Origin: Trichobilharzia regenti
Lineage: Eukaryota > Platyhelminthes > Trematoda > Strigeidida > Schistosomatidae
Direction of reading: 5' to 3'
NCBI GenBank assembly: GCA_944472135.2
Contig: OX235263.1
Span: forward strand, 35,455,379 to 35,519,378
Length of the DNA: 64,000 bases
Part shown: piece by piece, positions 1 to 9,905 of the stretch
Layout of the letters: each line of letters opens with the position of its first letter
Position numbering within the stretch: position 1 is the first letter of the stretch
Position numbers and translations under genes: made by a program
Notes under the pieces: generated by a model
Database searches by the model: none
Told to the model about the DNA's origin: nothing
What the model saw: only the letters and a program-made list of their open reading frames with translations

Positions 1-41
1 CAATCAAATCCTTCAACCCAACACTTGAATGACTTTATTTT

Positions 42-215
42 GGTTGGATAGTGACTAACAGTGGCATGCACACAGGATGCACATTTCATCCCCTTTTGAG
101 GCATCTCAGTCAGCTGTACTGCATTTCCCACTAAGCGGTGGTGTTCCTACTGAAACTCGAACCCTGTATCCATCGTTTCAGTATTAAATCATTATTCGTT
201 AAGCCAAGAGAGACG
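42..215 (-). mobile_element. Decayed Sm-alpha-like hammerhead SINE
   Basis: Read on the minus strand, this stretch has a tRNA-like B box (TTCGAGT type, near 150-165) followed by a degraded hammerhead region. The 3' stem I block 'gtgactaacagtgg' near 51-65 matches the better preserved copies at 21.9 and 24.7 kb. The GAAA box has become GATGAAA-like and stem II is broken, so no cleavage is expected. It faces the plus-strand copy at 273-446 in opposite orientation. Bases 1-30 match the terminal motif of the second SINE family at 8493-8522. Confidence 0.6.
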
Positions 216-272
216 AATTTTGTGCATGAATTATTAAGTTGGACCGAAAACAAATGGCAACTGATGTCAGCT

Positions 273-446
273 GCACAAGAGGTGGCCGTCGTGGCCTAGT
301 GGATAATACTTAAAAATTTGAAATGATGGAAGCAGGATTCCAATCTGAGTGGGAACACCATTACTCCTTGGGAATGCTGGTGCACACGGATGACGAGTCC
401 TGAGCAGGACGAAATGCACACCTGGATACCACCGCTAGTCACCACC
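273..446 (+). mobile_element. Sm-alpha-like SINE with tRNA head and hammerhead
   Basis: A tRNA-like pol III head (A-box-like TGGCCTAGTGG near 292-302) leads into a hammerhead. The core-like ATGACGA is at 390-396, stem II GTCC/GGAC at 397-410, GAAA at 411-414, then a short self-complementary stem III. The 3' arm 'gctagtcaccacc' pairs in other copies with the inverted 5' arm. C3 of the core reads A here, which should impair catalysis. Schistosome Sm-alpha repeats with tRNA-like promoters and hammerheads are established; placing this copy there is by sequence pattern. Confidence 0.75.
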
Positions 447-1224
447 AAACCAAAATTACCTCACGTTAGTCCTTAGACATCTCTGAAGCGTCCGTACTAG
501 GAGTCCACAAGTCAACAGAGATCGAGCCTTTCGGTCGATTGACAGGAATTAAAACATAATCTGACTTACTTATCTTTCATTTCAACTGATCCATTTATAT
601 GTGTAACTAATTATACTCTAATTTGTCACACTGATTAATTTTCACAGATCACTACATTTTGTTTTCATTGTATTTTCTGAAATAAGTTCAGAATGATCTA
701 CTATTACTGTGAATCAATTACATATAAATTGACCAGCTAATTATCATTTCAACGGTATTAATAGTTCCGTTCTGTTAACCAGTTTTACTAACCTGGTTAC
801 TATTTACTATCACAAATAGTTATGGGGCAGTTGTGGTGTTTGCTACTGACAAGATTTATAAGTAGTATATAACTGCAGATGTAAATATGTATATATCATC
901 TGGAAGAATAGGGAATAGCGGAAAGATGGATTTAATGAATGATGCTTGTGAAACAACTTGGAAAATATGAGAAGAAGACAAAGAAGCAAAATACTGAAGA
1001 TATGTGCACATTGTGATTTTAATATATGGTAGTCGTATTTTACCCATGTATATCGAGTTACCAGTTTTATTAATCTCGTTACCAAATACTCTTGTCTTCT
1101 GTCGTTGTACAGTCATGTAGACAAGAAAGTCTGAATAAAAAATATATATATGATTTTGTTGGTTGGCGGTTGCTTCATTCGTGTAAGAAAATAAAATACT
1201 TGATACTGTATACTTGATTTACCC
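447..1224. other. No recognised feature
   Basis: This is AT-rich DNA without a recognisable gene, tRNA-like box or repeat shared with the rest of the window. Overlapping short reading frames on the minus strand near 843-1116 have no domain or motif I know. Confidence 0.5.
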
Positions 1225-2500
1225 AGTCACAAGCATGATGATTATTATCCCCCTGGGTTCCGGTGGAACAACACATCTCCACTTTGTTCTATCTTCTGCT
1301 GGCCTCTTCAGCTGGGTCAACGATTTCCCCGTATCTAGTCGCCTCCCCGCACTATCTCTTCTATGTCACCCTCTCACTGACAATCCACTCGTCGCTTCCC
1401 ATTGAGATTCCATTTGAGGGCCTGCGGCGCGATGTCATTCGATGGCCTCCTCGATGTTTGCCCGATCAACCTCTATCTTCTTCTATATAATTGTTAAGCA
1501 ATAGGCTTTTGGTTGGTTTGTTCCCACAATTTCCTGTTACTAATTCTTTCTGATCATTTGAACTTCACTATGGATCTAGCGGGGACAGCTGTTGATAAAA
1601 GTCTGTAAATTCTTGGAAATGCTTTTCTGGATATGTAGTATAAGTTCCGTAGTAAAGGACCAACATGACATTTCTGTTGAAAATCCGAATCTTGTTCTTT
1701 ATGCTGGCTCAGTTAGTGCAGAAGATTTTCAAACTGGTTTCAATTTGGAAATGGAGTATCTTGCCTTTCCGATTCTGACTTTGTTATCTTCATCTGTTCT
1801 GACTGCCTGTGGTTGAAATGATGCTTCCTTCCTAGATAAATGAACGAAGTAACCTCTGTAAAATCTCTCCTAATGATGGTGTTTGGTGCTGACTGTTGTT
1901 GTTGTTGCTGTTGCTGCTGTTCGTTAGGTTATCTTCATCACATTCATCTTCTCTATGTTCACCTGTAGTCCTGTCTTCGCTGCTTGCCAGCCTCTTCAGC
2001 CAGTTTTATTGATTTTCGCTTGCAAGTCTTCGAGTCTGTGTGACATTAGACATAAGCGCCATCCACGCACGAAATGTAGATCTTCAAGAGTCTTCTTATC
2101 AGTGGTCCAGCGTATTCCTTCCTACCTTCTCACTCCCTGTGCACAGTCTGAAATATAATCCAGTCCACTACAATTGAGAATGTCGTCGGTGATGTTGTTG
2201 AGCAGCCTTTTCTTACTCCTGTATTCACTTCAAACGCCTTGTTAAGTTTTCCATTGTGGATCACCTGACACATGGCAATGCCAAATAGCCAGTTGTTGAA
2301 TGAGGTTGATAAATATGTGGGCACTGAATGCCGTAGTGTTGAAGTAGTTTCCAAATTACTTCTCGTTCAACACTTTCTGTCAAAGTCATTTTCGAAGTCT
2401 ATGAAGTTGAGGCAGAGAGAGAGAGAGAGGTTCTTCTGCCATTCTATGCTTTCTTCTGTGATGATGATGATGATTCTTAGAGTTGCAATCTGATCAGCAC
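1225..2500 (-). mobile_element. RTE-clade (SR2-like) retrotransposon, decayed 3' half
   Basis: On the minus strand this matches, block for block, the better RTE copy at 60.7-62.9 kb. It contains the RT stretch ending with the palm segment CQVIHNGKLNKAFEV and a GVRKGC motif (GVRQGC in the good copy). After the thumb region it runs to the RTE 3' end, with the 'ggaacc...gggataataat' tail at 1225-1265. The FADD catalytic block near 2040-2080 is destroyed. Frameshifts and stops are numerous. A (GTT)n-rich stretch at 1890-1920 is a coding CAACAA repeat also present in the other copies. It is a dead insertion. Confidence 0.85.
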
Positions 2501-2610
2501 ACAAACATGACAGCTACGTATTTACTTCAAATTCTATTAAGAATCCACAAAATATGCCTGTCTCTTGCGGTTGACACTGAATTCATGATCACACTAATAA
2601 TAATTTATGA

Positions 2611-3014
2611 TTTCATACATTTATTCCCCTTAATGAATTTGAACAATGCAAGAACTACAGTTTTAGCAGAATAAAATGGTACCATCTTTTATTTCGTTGC
2701 CTTCTCGTCAGCTGCTTACATGGCAAAGACATTATTAAATATATCTACAACAACAATTTTAACATACTTGTTTGATTATTATTGTTCGGAATAGTGGTTA
2801 ATATTGCATATTTATATATGTATATATTTTTAGTGTATGCGTATATTGATCGATTGATTTTTGTTTAAACTGAACTCTGTGCAAGTATGTTAAAATTTTT
2901 GTTGTAGATATATTTAATAACGTCTTTGCCATGTATGCAGCTGACGAGAAGGCAACGAAATAAAAGATGGTACACCACTTTATTCTGCTAAAACTGTAGT
3001 TCTTGCATTGTTCA
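2611..3014. mobile_element. Fold-back retroelement, copy A, with 12-bp TSD
   Basis: Two inverted arms of roughly 120-130 bp (about 2641-2772 and 2884-3014) flank an AT-rich loop. A direct repeat AATAATTTATGA lies at 2599-2610 and 3015-3026, which I read as a 12-bp target-site duplication. Each arm carries a hammerhead-like core. The minus-strand one is at 2666-2715 and the plus-strand one at 2937-2988: CTGACGA core, GAAA box, long stem III and a 4-bp stem I GCAG/CTGC. There is no coding capacity. The long TSD and ribozyme fit a non-autonomous Penelope-like derivative better than a DNA-transposon MITE; that assignment is inference. Confidence 0.75.
2937..2988 (+). ncRNA. Hammerhead-like ribozyme, fold-back copy A right arm
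   Basis: Hand fold: stem I GCAG (2937-2940) with CTGC (2985-2988); core CTGACGA at 2941-2947; a nine-base segment 2948-2956 in the stem II position that pairs poorly; GAAA at 2957-2960; then an A/T stem III with a palindromic tip. The expected cleavage nucleotide is a U just before 2985. Stem III carries extra bases compared with the copy at 8069-8118. Stem II is the weak point of the model. Confidence 0.45.
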
Positions 3015-3026
3015 AATAATTTATGA

Positions 3027-3675
3027 CCTTTATGCTTGATTGTAAAGCAAATGAATCTGGTCAGTATTTACAAACTAACTTTTGTGTCTATAGCATCCCC
3101 TGGAGTTTTTATTCTAATTCCAGATAAATTTTGCCATGAATGCATCCAAATGCATAGTCTCCAAAGTACCATCTTTCACTTTATAAATGTTTTTATTATG
3201 TAATTTTTTGCTATTTAGTAAATTCTTCCCGATAGAATTTAAATTGAACACTACTATTATCTCTGAGATATTTTTTTTTAATGATTACTATATTATATAG
3301 GCTTGAAATTTATCAGCACAGGTGTTGCGCTAAAGGTGTTTAAACTCTACTACTACTCTTTAAATTATTGTACACTTTTAGAATTGATACAGACTATTTA
3401 TTTGTTTAAATTAATATAGTAAAATAAACACAGAGAGATAACGCTCGAAACATACTACTATTACTACTACTACTACTATTATACTACTATATAGTAGGCT
3501 GAAGGGAACAGATGATAAGCAACAAAAAAAACACACCTGTTCTCAATCGTTTCACTATGAATGTGGTATAAATAAAAGTGTATCAGTAAGAATAATTATG
3601 ATTGCTGATTAGCAAATATTTGTTTGACAATCGAATATAAAATATTCATATATTGCAGTATGTTAAATTAATAAA

Positions 3676-3716
<41 letters not shown>

Positions 3717-3892
3717 CAACACAATCTATGTCTTACAGCATAATAATATATTTACGATCACAGGGATTAAAACGTTTGTCCCCGTGATGATTCGATTTCA
3801 AAGATGCAGTTAACTTTAAATCATAATTTTATGCTAAAAAATCTGTGAAAGTCTGTTAAAGTTGTTAGAGTTTTGTTTCATTTATTGTGTTG
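3027..3892. repeat. AT-rich DNA with microsatellites
   Basis: No gene is seen. There is an impure TAC/TAT trinucleotide tract at about 3445-3495 and an (AT)n run at about 3678-3712. A short (ATT)n run at 3897-3913 is the 3' tail of the next RTE copy. Confidence 0.6.
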
Positions 3893-4322
3893 AGTATTAT
3901 TATTATTATTATTTCCTTTAATTCCTAGAGGAACATAGGGCCTCAGACGCACGTCTCTATTACTTTCGGTTCTCTGCCAACGTTTTTCAGCTGGGCCCAC
4001 TTCTGCCCACATGTTTTCATCTCCTCTTCACATGACCTCCTCCAAGTCACCCACACACTGACGACCAACTCGCCGCTTCCCTTTCGGGTTCCACTCGAGC
4101 AATGGCTTGTCTAGTGATGTCACTTGATGGCCGGCCATTTGATCTTGAGTATTGAGCAAAGGCAGCTGTTAATGAAGGTCTGTAGTTTGTTTGAGGTGCT
4201 CTTTGTGACGCGCTGGCCAAGTCTCTGGTCCATATAGTAGCACTGACTTGACATCAGAGTTGAAGATCCGGATCTTATTTTTGAGTAGAGAAGGTGATTT
4301 TCTATGACCGGAAGTGGTGACC
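3893..4322 (-). mobile_element. RTE 3'-end fragment
   Basis: This is a minus-strand 3' end of the same RTE family as 60.7-62.9 kb. It ends in the ATTATTATT tail and 'aattcctagaggaacata' block, and includes the region encoding the cysteine-poor C-terminus downstream of RT. It is cut at about 4322, where the match to the longer copies stops. Only the last few hundred bases survive, typical of 5'-truncated insertion. Confidence 0.8.
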
Positions 4323-4565
4323 TTTGAATTCAAAAGAAATTTGTTCTGCAGTTGTTTCTCCCCCGTGGCCTAGGTGTATTCAACTTAAGACCCTCTCACC
4401 CTTTATTATTTTCCATTTCCTTCGTAATTTTTATGATATTTATTTAAACACTGATTATCTGTCCACTTGACCCTCAGTATTACGTAACTTCTAAGATTTG
4501 GCCTAATTTATTTGTTGAATTGTCAACATATACACATATTACAACCTTCTTTACTCTTGTAGCCA

Positions 4566-4990
4566 GGTGTATAAACTGTTTGGGTATTAGATGGTTGGAG
4601 GCAATCGGAAATAAGCCTTGACTGCAACTCAGTTTGGTTCTAGTTGCCACTCATCAGTCAGCAAGGTGTATCTGCAACCTTGAAGGAACTATTCATATCC
4701 CTTCTGAGATTCGAACGCACGTCACCCAGCGCTGTCTGCAGTCAGAGACATTACCACTGAACTATTCGGGCTCGAGATCTACCTCCTGTAGGACTGTAGT
4801 GGATAGTTTTGATTGAACACTAGTCATTAACTAGGGTAATGTGTATGTCTAGTCCTTCTTTTGGTGCAGACTGAATTTTATCAGTCACGTTTGCAGTGTG
4901 CCCACCATTCTAGGTAGCTCGGCACCACGGTGTATTGTGAATTGTTGGTATCATTTTGCTCCAAAGATAGGACTAGACGCATTACGCTAG
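4566..4990 (-). mobile_element. tRNA-derived SINE (family 3)
   Basis: On the minus strand a tRNA-like head is visible: A-box-like TAGTTCAGTGGTA near 4757-4770 and B-box-like GCGTTCGAATCTC near 4708-4721. The flanking body 'ttagatggttgga' and 'gcagactgaattt' recurs at 34.7, 35.2 and 48.0-48.5 kb. No cloverleaf closure is evident, so it is a SINE rather than a functional tRNA gene. Confidence 0.65.
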
Positions 4991-5098
4991 TTATTGACTA
5001 GTGTCTAATCAAAAATATAAACATTTTTATTTTCTTCATTATAGTAGAGGTTTTTTGTATTTCCCGATGAATGAAAAACAAAGCGATATTGCTGTTTT

Positions 5099-5144
5099 TA
5101 CTGACGTTTCGCTATTTAATACTCCTAATAGCTTCATCAAAGTA
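5099..5144 (-). ncRNA. Hammerhead-like ribozyme in PLE terminal repeat
   Basis: On the minus strand: stem I TACT (5141-5144) with AGTA (5099-5102); core TTGATGA (5134-5140), which is canonical CTGATGA with C3 changed to U; one extra A; stem II GCTATT/AATAGC with a 10-base loop; GAAA (5107-5110); then CG, U and C. The ACGU stem III is only palindromic, so activity would probably need a dimer. Hammerheads in PLE terminal repeats are documented; this fold is by hand. Confidence 0.5.
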
Positions 5145-5310
5145 TTATTAAACCGGAATTTACAAAATCCACTCAGCATATATATAACAAAGAGTTAGGG
5201 GGTGAGAAAAATGTAGACTTAGTTCAATTTAAAAGGACATATTGAAAGTCAAAATGAAAATGAAGATCGTTCAAACCAAATATCAAAGGTAATAGTATAT
5301 TTAGGATACA

Positions 5311-5385
5311 ATTGGTGGATGGTGATTAGCAGTGGAATCCAGGATGCGCATTTCGTCCTATTTGGGACTCGTCGTAAGTCTGGGG
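5311..5385 (-). mobile_element. Sm-alpha hammerhead fragment
   Basis: The minus strand carries a CGACGAG/GAAA/TGCGCATC hammerhead core (5340-5372) and the conserved 3' arm 'ctgctaatcaccatcc' (5320-5338). The tRNA head is absent. Stem II TCCCAAATAGGA is intact. C3-U4 of the core are altered, so catalysis is doubtful. Confidence 0.7.
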
Positions 5386-5619
5386 GTCATTTTTGCTTGT
5401 CAAGTTGGAGAATAGGTAAAGGTAACCAAACCAAGTGTAGGTTGTGAAATACTTGATTATCGTTCGTCAGTATGAGGTTATTTTGGTTGTCAAGTTATTT
5501 TTATTTTCTTATCATAATACTCACAGTTATTACTGACGTTCAAAACATTTAGTACATTATTTTTATTATTGTTTTTTGATCCACAAACGAACAATCATTA
5601 CTTTATATTTTAATATATA

Positions 5620-5720
5620 AAGCTATATAGATTAGAGTAAAGCCTGAAGAAGATCTAATTGAAAACAACAATATTGTTTGCTTATACGTCTTGTTCTTTT
5701 TAGTTTTGTTTTTCTGAGAA
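5620..5720 (+). ncRNA. PLE-like terminal remnant with hammerhead-like fold
   Basis: At 5640-5683: stem I AAGC (5640-5643) with GCTT (5680-5683); core CTGAAGA (5644-5650), canonical with A at position 7; an AT-rich ten-base segment in the stem II slot; GAAA (5661-5664); stem III AACAA/TTGTT; U as the cleavage base. Related sequence ends the PLE arms at 10.97 and 12.46-12.53 kb. Stem II is weak, as in the fold-back element. Confidence 0.4.
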
Positions 5721-5929
5721 ATTTTCACATAGAATATTTCTGGTCTAATTAATAAGTACACTAGTCTATTTACTATCATTATCTGGATAAGGTTATAGAC
5801 GAGAGATGTCTACACATTAGAAAGTTTACTAATACTTGTAAATCCCACTAAAGAATAGTAGTTCTTGTTATCAACTTTCAGAGAGGAATTAATAATTCCC
5901 TGAATGTATATCAGCGGTTTATAACAATG

Positions 5930-6545
5930 AATCATTTCCCGTGTGAAGTGGTATAATAAGGCGAGCAGTATTGAGGTTAGGCTTTGATCGAGTGCTAGGT
6001 AGATATAAGGAGGGGAAATCAATCAACAAGGCTGTGAAGTTACACCGATTGAGATGGTTAGGAAATGTGTTACGTATGCCTAGCCTAGTCATCGCCTTCC
6101 TCGACAATAGGAAATGTTAGCTGACATAGGGTGAGACTGGAAAAGAGCTAGTGGTGGTCAGGCCAAAACATGACCTCACCAGTCAATGAAATCTACAACA
6201 GTTAGTTTAAGCCAGTCAGCTAGTAGGAAGGTGTAGATTGCTGTCTGGTTGGGATCCTCGGGACGGTAGAAACCAGTGGTCGGAAACAATTGGTGATATG
6301 GCTCAAAATCGTTCACAATGGCTCAGATGCATCCACTCCTTGTGACTTATGGTTTTCAATGTAACTGTTTTGTTCTTCGTTATTACTATTCCTTTGTCTC
6401 ACACCTCAACTTACTGTCTCTATTATGCATTTCTTCTACTTTCTTGTCTTGCTTTGTATGCTACAAGGAGGGAGTGTGGCGACTTGAAGTGCCGTACATA
6501 TGTGCAAATTTCTATGTCGAAAACAGACAGACAGACAGTAAATCA
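5930..6545 (+). mobile_element. Non-LTR retrotransposon C-terminal fragment (RWLGHV family)
   Basis: In mixed frames the plus strand encodes KLHRLRWLGNVLRMPS and then a QNRSQWLRCIHSL segment. These are hallmarks of the C-terminal end of a schistosome non-LTR retrotransposon. A 3' UTR follows, ending in ACAGACAG repeats at about 6523-6540. The same end is at 34762-35166 and, inverted, at 38627-39290. Several frameshifts are present. I cannot name the clade without an RT domain. Confidence 0.7.
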
Positions 6546-6717
6546 TGCTCACTTCTGCTTTTTCCAAAAGTCGATGATATTTAAAATAATGTGTGCTAAC
6601 TACATATTCTGTTGCCACTAGCGATACAGAATGAGAATGGTTAATTGAAAACAAAAACGATATAATTTCTGTTTAGAATGAAGAGCTTCTCAAGACTTAT
6701 TAGTATTCCCATGGATT

Positions 6718-6898
6718 CATAGTGGAACATAGGGATTCAACAGCACATCTCTCCTTCGTCCTGTTCTATGCGGTCATTTTTTGCTAGCTCCATGACTGCC
6801 CATTAGGTTTCATCTCCTCCTGACATGCTCTCCTACATGTCATCCTTGAACATACGCCCAAATGTTCGTTTCCTGTTCGGGCTCCTGAGCTCAGAAAA
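6718..6898 (-). mobile_element. RTE 3'-end fragment
   Basis: This is a short minus-strand piece matching the last ~180 bases of the RTE family ('attcatagtggaacatagggattca', then 'tgttcgtttcctgttcgggctcc'). It is more diverged than the 25.7 and 60.7 kb copies. Confidence 0.6.
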
Positions 6899-7927
6899 AG
6901 CAGGTAGGTTGGGCTGGGGACTTGTGATCCTACTCTGGTAAAGCAACCCGGAAACTTCTAAGAAAAGATAAAATATAAAAAATAAACTTAATCTCTTCAC
7001 GACTCATGGGGTATTTATTAAACAAGCTCTTTCATTTGTTTTCAACCCTATTATTAGATGTGTTACTTTCAAACTTTGGCAGTAAAATAATATGTTTCTA
7101 CTTAGATCCTAGATAATTATGCAGCTGACTAATATGAGTGGTTACCAACTACCCATGCCAGTCAGCAGTATATACCATCCTAGTATGAAACGTTTCGTTT
7201 CTTCTCTATGTCAAGGGTTTTGTCAAACTGTGGCTGAATGTTATGTCAATGCAGTATAAGCCATGTAATTAACTGTGATGACAAATGCATCTATTCAGAC
7301 GATCTACTGGCTCTTAAGTGTGTGGTTTCTCTGGCAGTTACCTTCAGAAATAGTAAAGTAAGAGAGGAATGATGGAATGTACTGTGAGCATGAAGAAAAG
7401 GAGTAATTTTATCATTGAGTTACATCAGTGCCTTCCAAAGGTTTAATCCATTTGTTACTCTATGAAATTAACCATGTATCCAGAATTTCACACTTTTATC
7501 AGGTTTTCTTATAAGAAAGTAAACTAGCAGAAAATTGTTCTAATCTGAGATTTATAATTTCATATTCTAAGTCATATGTTTCGCTTACATGAGGAAAGTG
7601 TTTATAATATAAGGGATACCATGTTCAAGCCATTATTGCTGTTCTCTTTTATATGTTATATCGAAGAGAAAAGAAATGTAATCACCAGGATTTTAACAGA
7701 TTTAACCAGATGGGTTAACATCTTTCCGCCTTTGTATAGCCTGTTTTTATCTACCTGCACTTCTGTCTTTTAGTTTAGCGGAATTTTCAATGTACAATAG
7801 TTAGCCCTGTCGCTTTTGTTTAAATTTACAATAGATTTCAAAACAAAAAAAAGGAGTAAAATTATGTTTTAAACAATGATAATATAGAATTTTTATGTTA
7901 GAAATCAGTTTATTTCTAAATAACAAG
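6899..7927. other. No recognised feature
   Basis: AT-rich DNA. I see no tRNA-like head, retroelement motif or plausible exon. Confidence 0.45.
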
Positions 7928-7939
7928 TCTAATTTTTTT

Positions 7940-8168
7940 GAACAAAGCAAGAACTACAGTTTTAGCAGAATAAAATGGTACCGTCTTTTATTTCGTTGCC
8001 TTCTCGTCAGCTGCTTACATGGCAAAGACATTATTAAATATATCTACAACAACAATTTTGCCATGTATGCAGCTGACGAGAAGGCAACGAAATAAAAGAT
8101 GGTACCATTTTATTCTGCTAAAACTGTAGTTCTTGCTTTGTTCAAATTCATTAAGGGGAATAAATGTA
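7940..8168. mobile_element. Fold-back retroelement, copy B, with 12-bp TSD
   Basis: This is the same family as 2611-3014, in reverse orientation and with most of the loop missing. The direct repeat TCTAATTTTTTT at 7928-7939 and 8169-8180 is a good 12-bp target-site duplication. The arms (about 7941-8060 and 8058-8152) are nearly identical inverted copies. Each carries a hammerhead-like motif (7965-8014 minus; 8069-8118 plus). The terminal 'attcattaaggggaataaatg' block matches the opposite end of copy A, which defines the element end. Confidence 0.8.
8069..8118 (+). ncRNA. Hammerhead-like ribozyme, fold-back copy B right arm
   Basis: Stem I GCAG (8069-8072) pairs with CTGC (8115-8118). The core CTGACGA is at 8073-8079 and GAAA at 8089-8092. 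Stem III pairs 8092-8097 with 8108-8113 around a GGTACC-containing tip, and U8114 is the expected cleavage base. Bases 8080-8088 occupy stem II but form at most a closing G-C pair. The inverted arm (7965-8014) keeps the same core, stem I and stem III on the minus strand. Confidence 0.5.
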
Positions 8169-8492
8169 TCTAATTTTTTTCTTTTGTTTACTTCTCTGAA
8201 TACTTGTTTACATTTTCATGAAATGGCTTACATTGTTTACCCTTACATTAACAAACCGATGATTATTATATAAAAGAAATATTTTCAAATTATTCATTGT
8301 ATTGCCAAGTCGTTTCTGTATTATTTATTAAAGGATGTGTTAAGCTGGCATAAATAATGACAAAGAATAAGTTCAGTGATGTTAAGACACTTTTCTTGAA
8401 ATAACTGCATCCCAGTCAAACATGACAACACTGAGCGTCAGTCAAGACATTCGATAACTGAATAGTATACAACAGATGTTACTGTTATTGTT

Positions 8493-8935
8493 CAATCAAA
8501 TCCCTACAACCCAACACTTGAATATCAATGAAATGCTCACTAGCGACTGCTCCTATTCAGGTAGGTAGTTACTAGGGTTCTAGTGGGAAGTCGTGATCAG
8601 CAGAGTGTAGCGTGTCAGGTGTGAGGACAAATACTCGCCATGGATGACATTGGCTAGCGGTCGTGCTACGTCGTGAATTGGCAGAAGTTAGAATTCATGG
8701 GCTGTTGGATCGGGTCCCAGTGGCTTAACGGTATACGAGCTTGCCTTGTAACCAGAAGGTCGTGGGTTCGAACCCTGATGGGTGCATACTGCTGAAGGGT
8801 TAGTCCCAAACAAGGACGAAACAGCTGGCTGTACAGTACTCCCAGGCGGATTTTCCAACAGTTCTGTGACTGATATCAGCTCATGATAACCAATCAGTTA
8901 AATCCTAAAAACTAATACTTGAAATTATTAGTAGT
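8493..8935 (+). mobile_element. Second hammerhead-SINE family, near-complete copy
   Basis: The unit has a unique 5' body (8493-8700). A tRNA-like pol III head follows (A box TGGCTTAACGG near 8719, B box GGGTTCGAACCCT at 8764-8776), then a hammerhead (8785-8842). The end is 'tcagctcatgat' plus a terminal 'aatacttg' motif. The core reads CTGAAGG at 8791-8797, near the CTGAAGA consensus, and GAAA is at 8818-8821. An insertion lies between core and stem II. Some ten related copies occur in the window. Confidence 0.75.
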
Positions 8936-9671
8936 TTGTAGCACACTGGATTCTTTGCTGGCTTTTTTATATGTCTCGGTTTTAAATACATGATATTTTG
9001 TGAATTTATTATTTTTATGTTTACAAAGAAAACTACCAAAATTCAGGTAACTTTAATCGACTCAACTTTCTGCAAGAAAATCAGCAAAAGCTGACTGAAA
9101 TGAATGAAATGGGTGTTCGTTTCTTAGATCACACTTTGGTTTGCTTGATGAACAATACTGCTTGAAATGAACGATTTCAAACTGATCAAATCAGACAACA
9201 GTATAAGTCATATTGAGAGATGGTGTGGTGAGAGCTGTCTGCTAGCCAGAATTGTAGACAACAAGTTTAGGTTCCAAATCGGGATCATGAGGAAAACAAT
9301 AACAAAGCCTAACCTTGAGGAACTAACCAACCAATCACAACAAACTTAACATGTGCAAATATGATTCGTAGATATAAGGCTTAACTTTCTGGGAAACAGT
9401 CACAAGCAGAACAGAATAACCTTCGGCAGGGAAACAACCAATCAGAAGACGTTTCTTCTCTGCTGACAATAATGTACATAAAAATCTATAAATAACTGTT
9501 GATTTTCTCAATAAACGATCTGTTGCCTTGCCTTATCTTCTGTCGTTAAAATAAGACAAATATGTAAAAATGTGTTGACTCATATATTTTATGTCATGTG
9601 CATAACAAATCACACCTTTTCCTGATATTTTCACTATTAAAGTTTGGTCTTTATGGATTTGGTTTGTTTCA
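8936..9671. other. Unassigned; one LTR-like stretch
   Basis: No repeat match within the window. TATAAATA near 9486-9495 followed by AATAAA near 9511 resembles a retroviral-type LTR core, but there is no second copy and no flanking primer site. A 60-codon frame at 9167-9349 shows no known motif. Confidence 0.35.
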
Positions 9672-9905
9672 AGTTTGACCATGATCTGATATTAGCTAGA
9701 TAACCACTGGAAAACCAGGGAGTATTGAATAGCCGGTTCATCTTACTTTGGAACTCCTCATCAGTATAATTCCCCCAGGGCTCCACGGCTCCACGGCCAC
9801 CGGTTATAAGGAAAGCTGGTAGACTATTCATCTACTGGAAACTGCTCGATTGTCTCATGAATTCCTACTTCTACCAATTTGTAACTGTGGCGTGACCACC
9901 AGCCA
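9672..9905 (-). mobile_element. Second hammerhead-SINE family, decayed copy
   Basis: On the minus strand: stem I ATACTG, core ATGAGGA (C3 changed), a GTTCC stem II, and a broken GAAA region (9740-9775). The tRNA-like head is eroded and contains a local 'ctccacgg' duplication at 9779-9795. The terminal inverted 'ctgatattag' block is at 9684-9696. Confidence 0.6.

Larger units (their letters stand above)
5020..5445 (-). mobile_element. Solo PLE terminal repeat, interrupted by Sm-alpha piece
   Basis: The segment 5040-5180 is near-identical to the left arm of the PLE remnant at 16.59-17.64 kb. The part after 5385 matches the inner sequence of that remnant's right arm (17.40-17.46 kb, reverse complement). 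Between them (5311-5385) sits a minus-strand Sm-alpha hammerhead fragment. The arm contains a hammerhead-like fold at 5099-5144, listed separately. No coding sequence remains. Confidence 0.65.

Noticed and set aside
843..1116. Overlapping minus-strand frames of 80-86 codons
   Set aside because: AT-rich, no motif, overlapping frames of similar length. Consistent with chance.
2630..3020. Fold-back as a DNA-transposon MITE
   Set aside because: The 12-bp target-site duplications and hammerhead-like arms fit retroelement origin better, though not proven.
3678..3712. Dinucleotide tracts and other short repeats as a CRISPR or satellite array
   Set aside because: Simple microsatellites. No spaced direct repeats, and the genome context is animal.
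8707..8781. Sequence resembling a tRNA gene (A and B boxes)
   Set aside because: No closed acceptor stem or plausible anticodon arm. It recurs with fixed flanks across the window, so it is a SINE head. The same holds for the heads at 15.3, 46.3, 49.25 and 54.7 kb.
9460..9535. LTR-like stretch (TATAAATA then AATAAA)
   Set aside because: No second LTR, primer-binding site or gag-pol remnant nearby.
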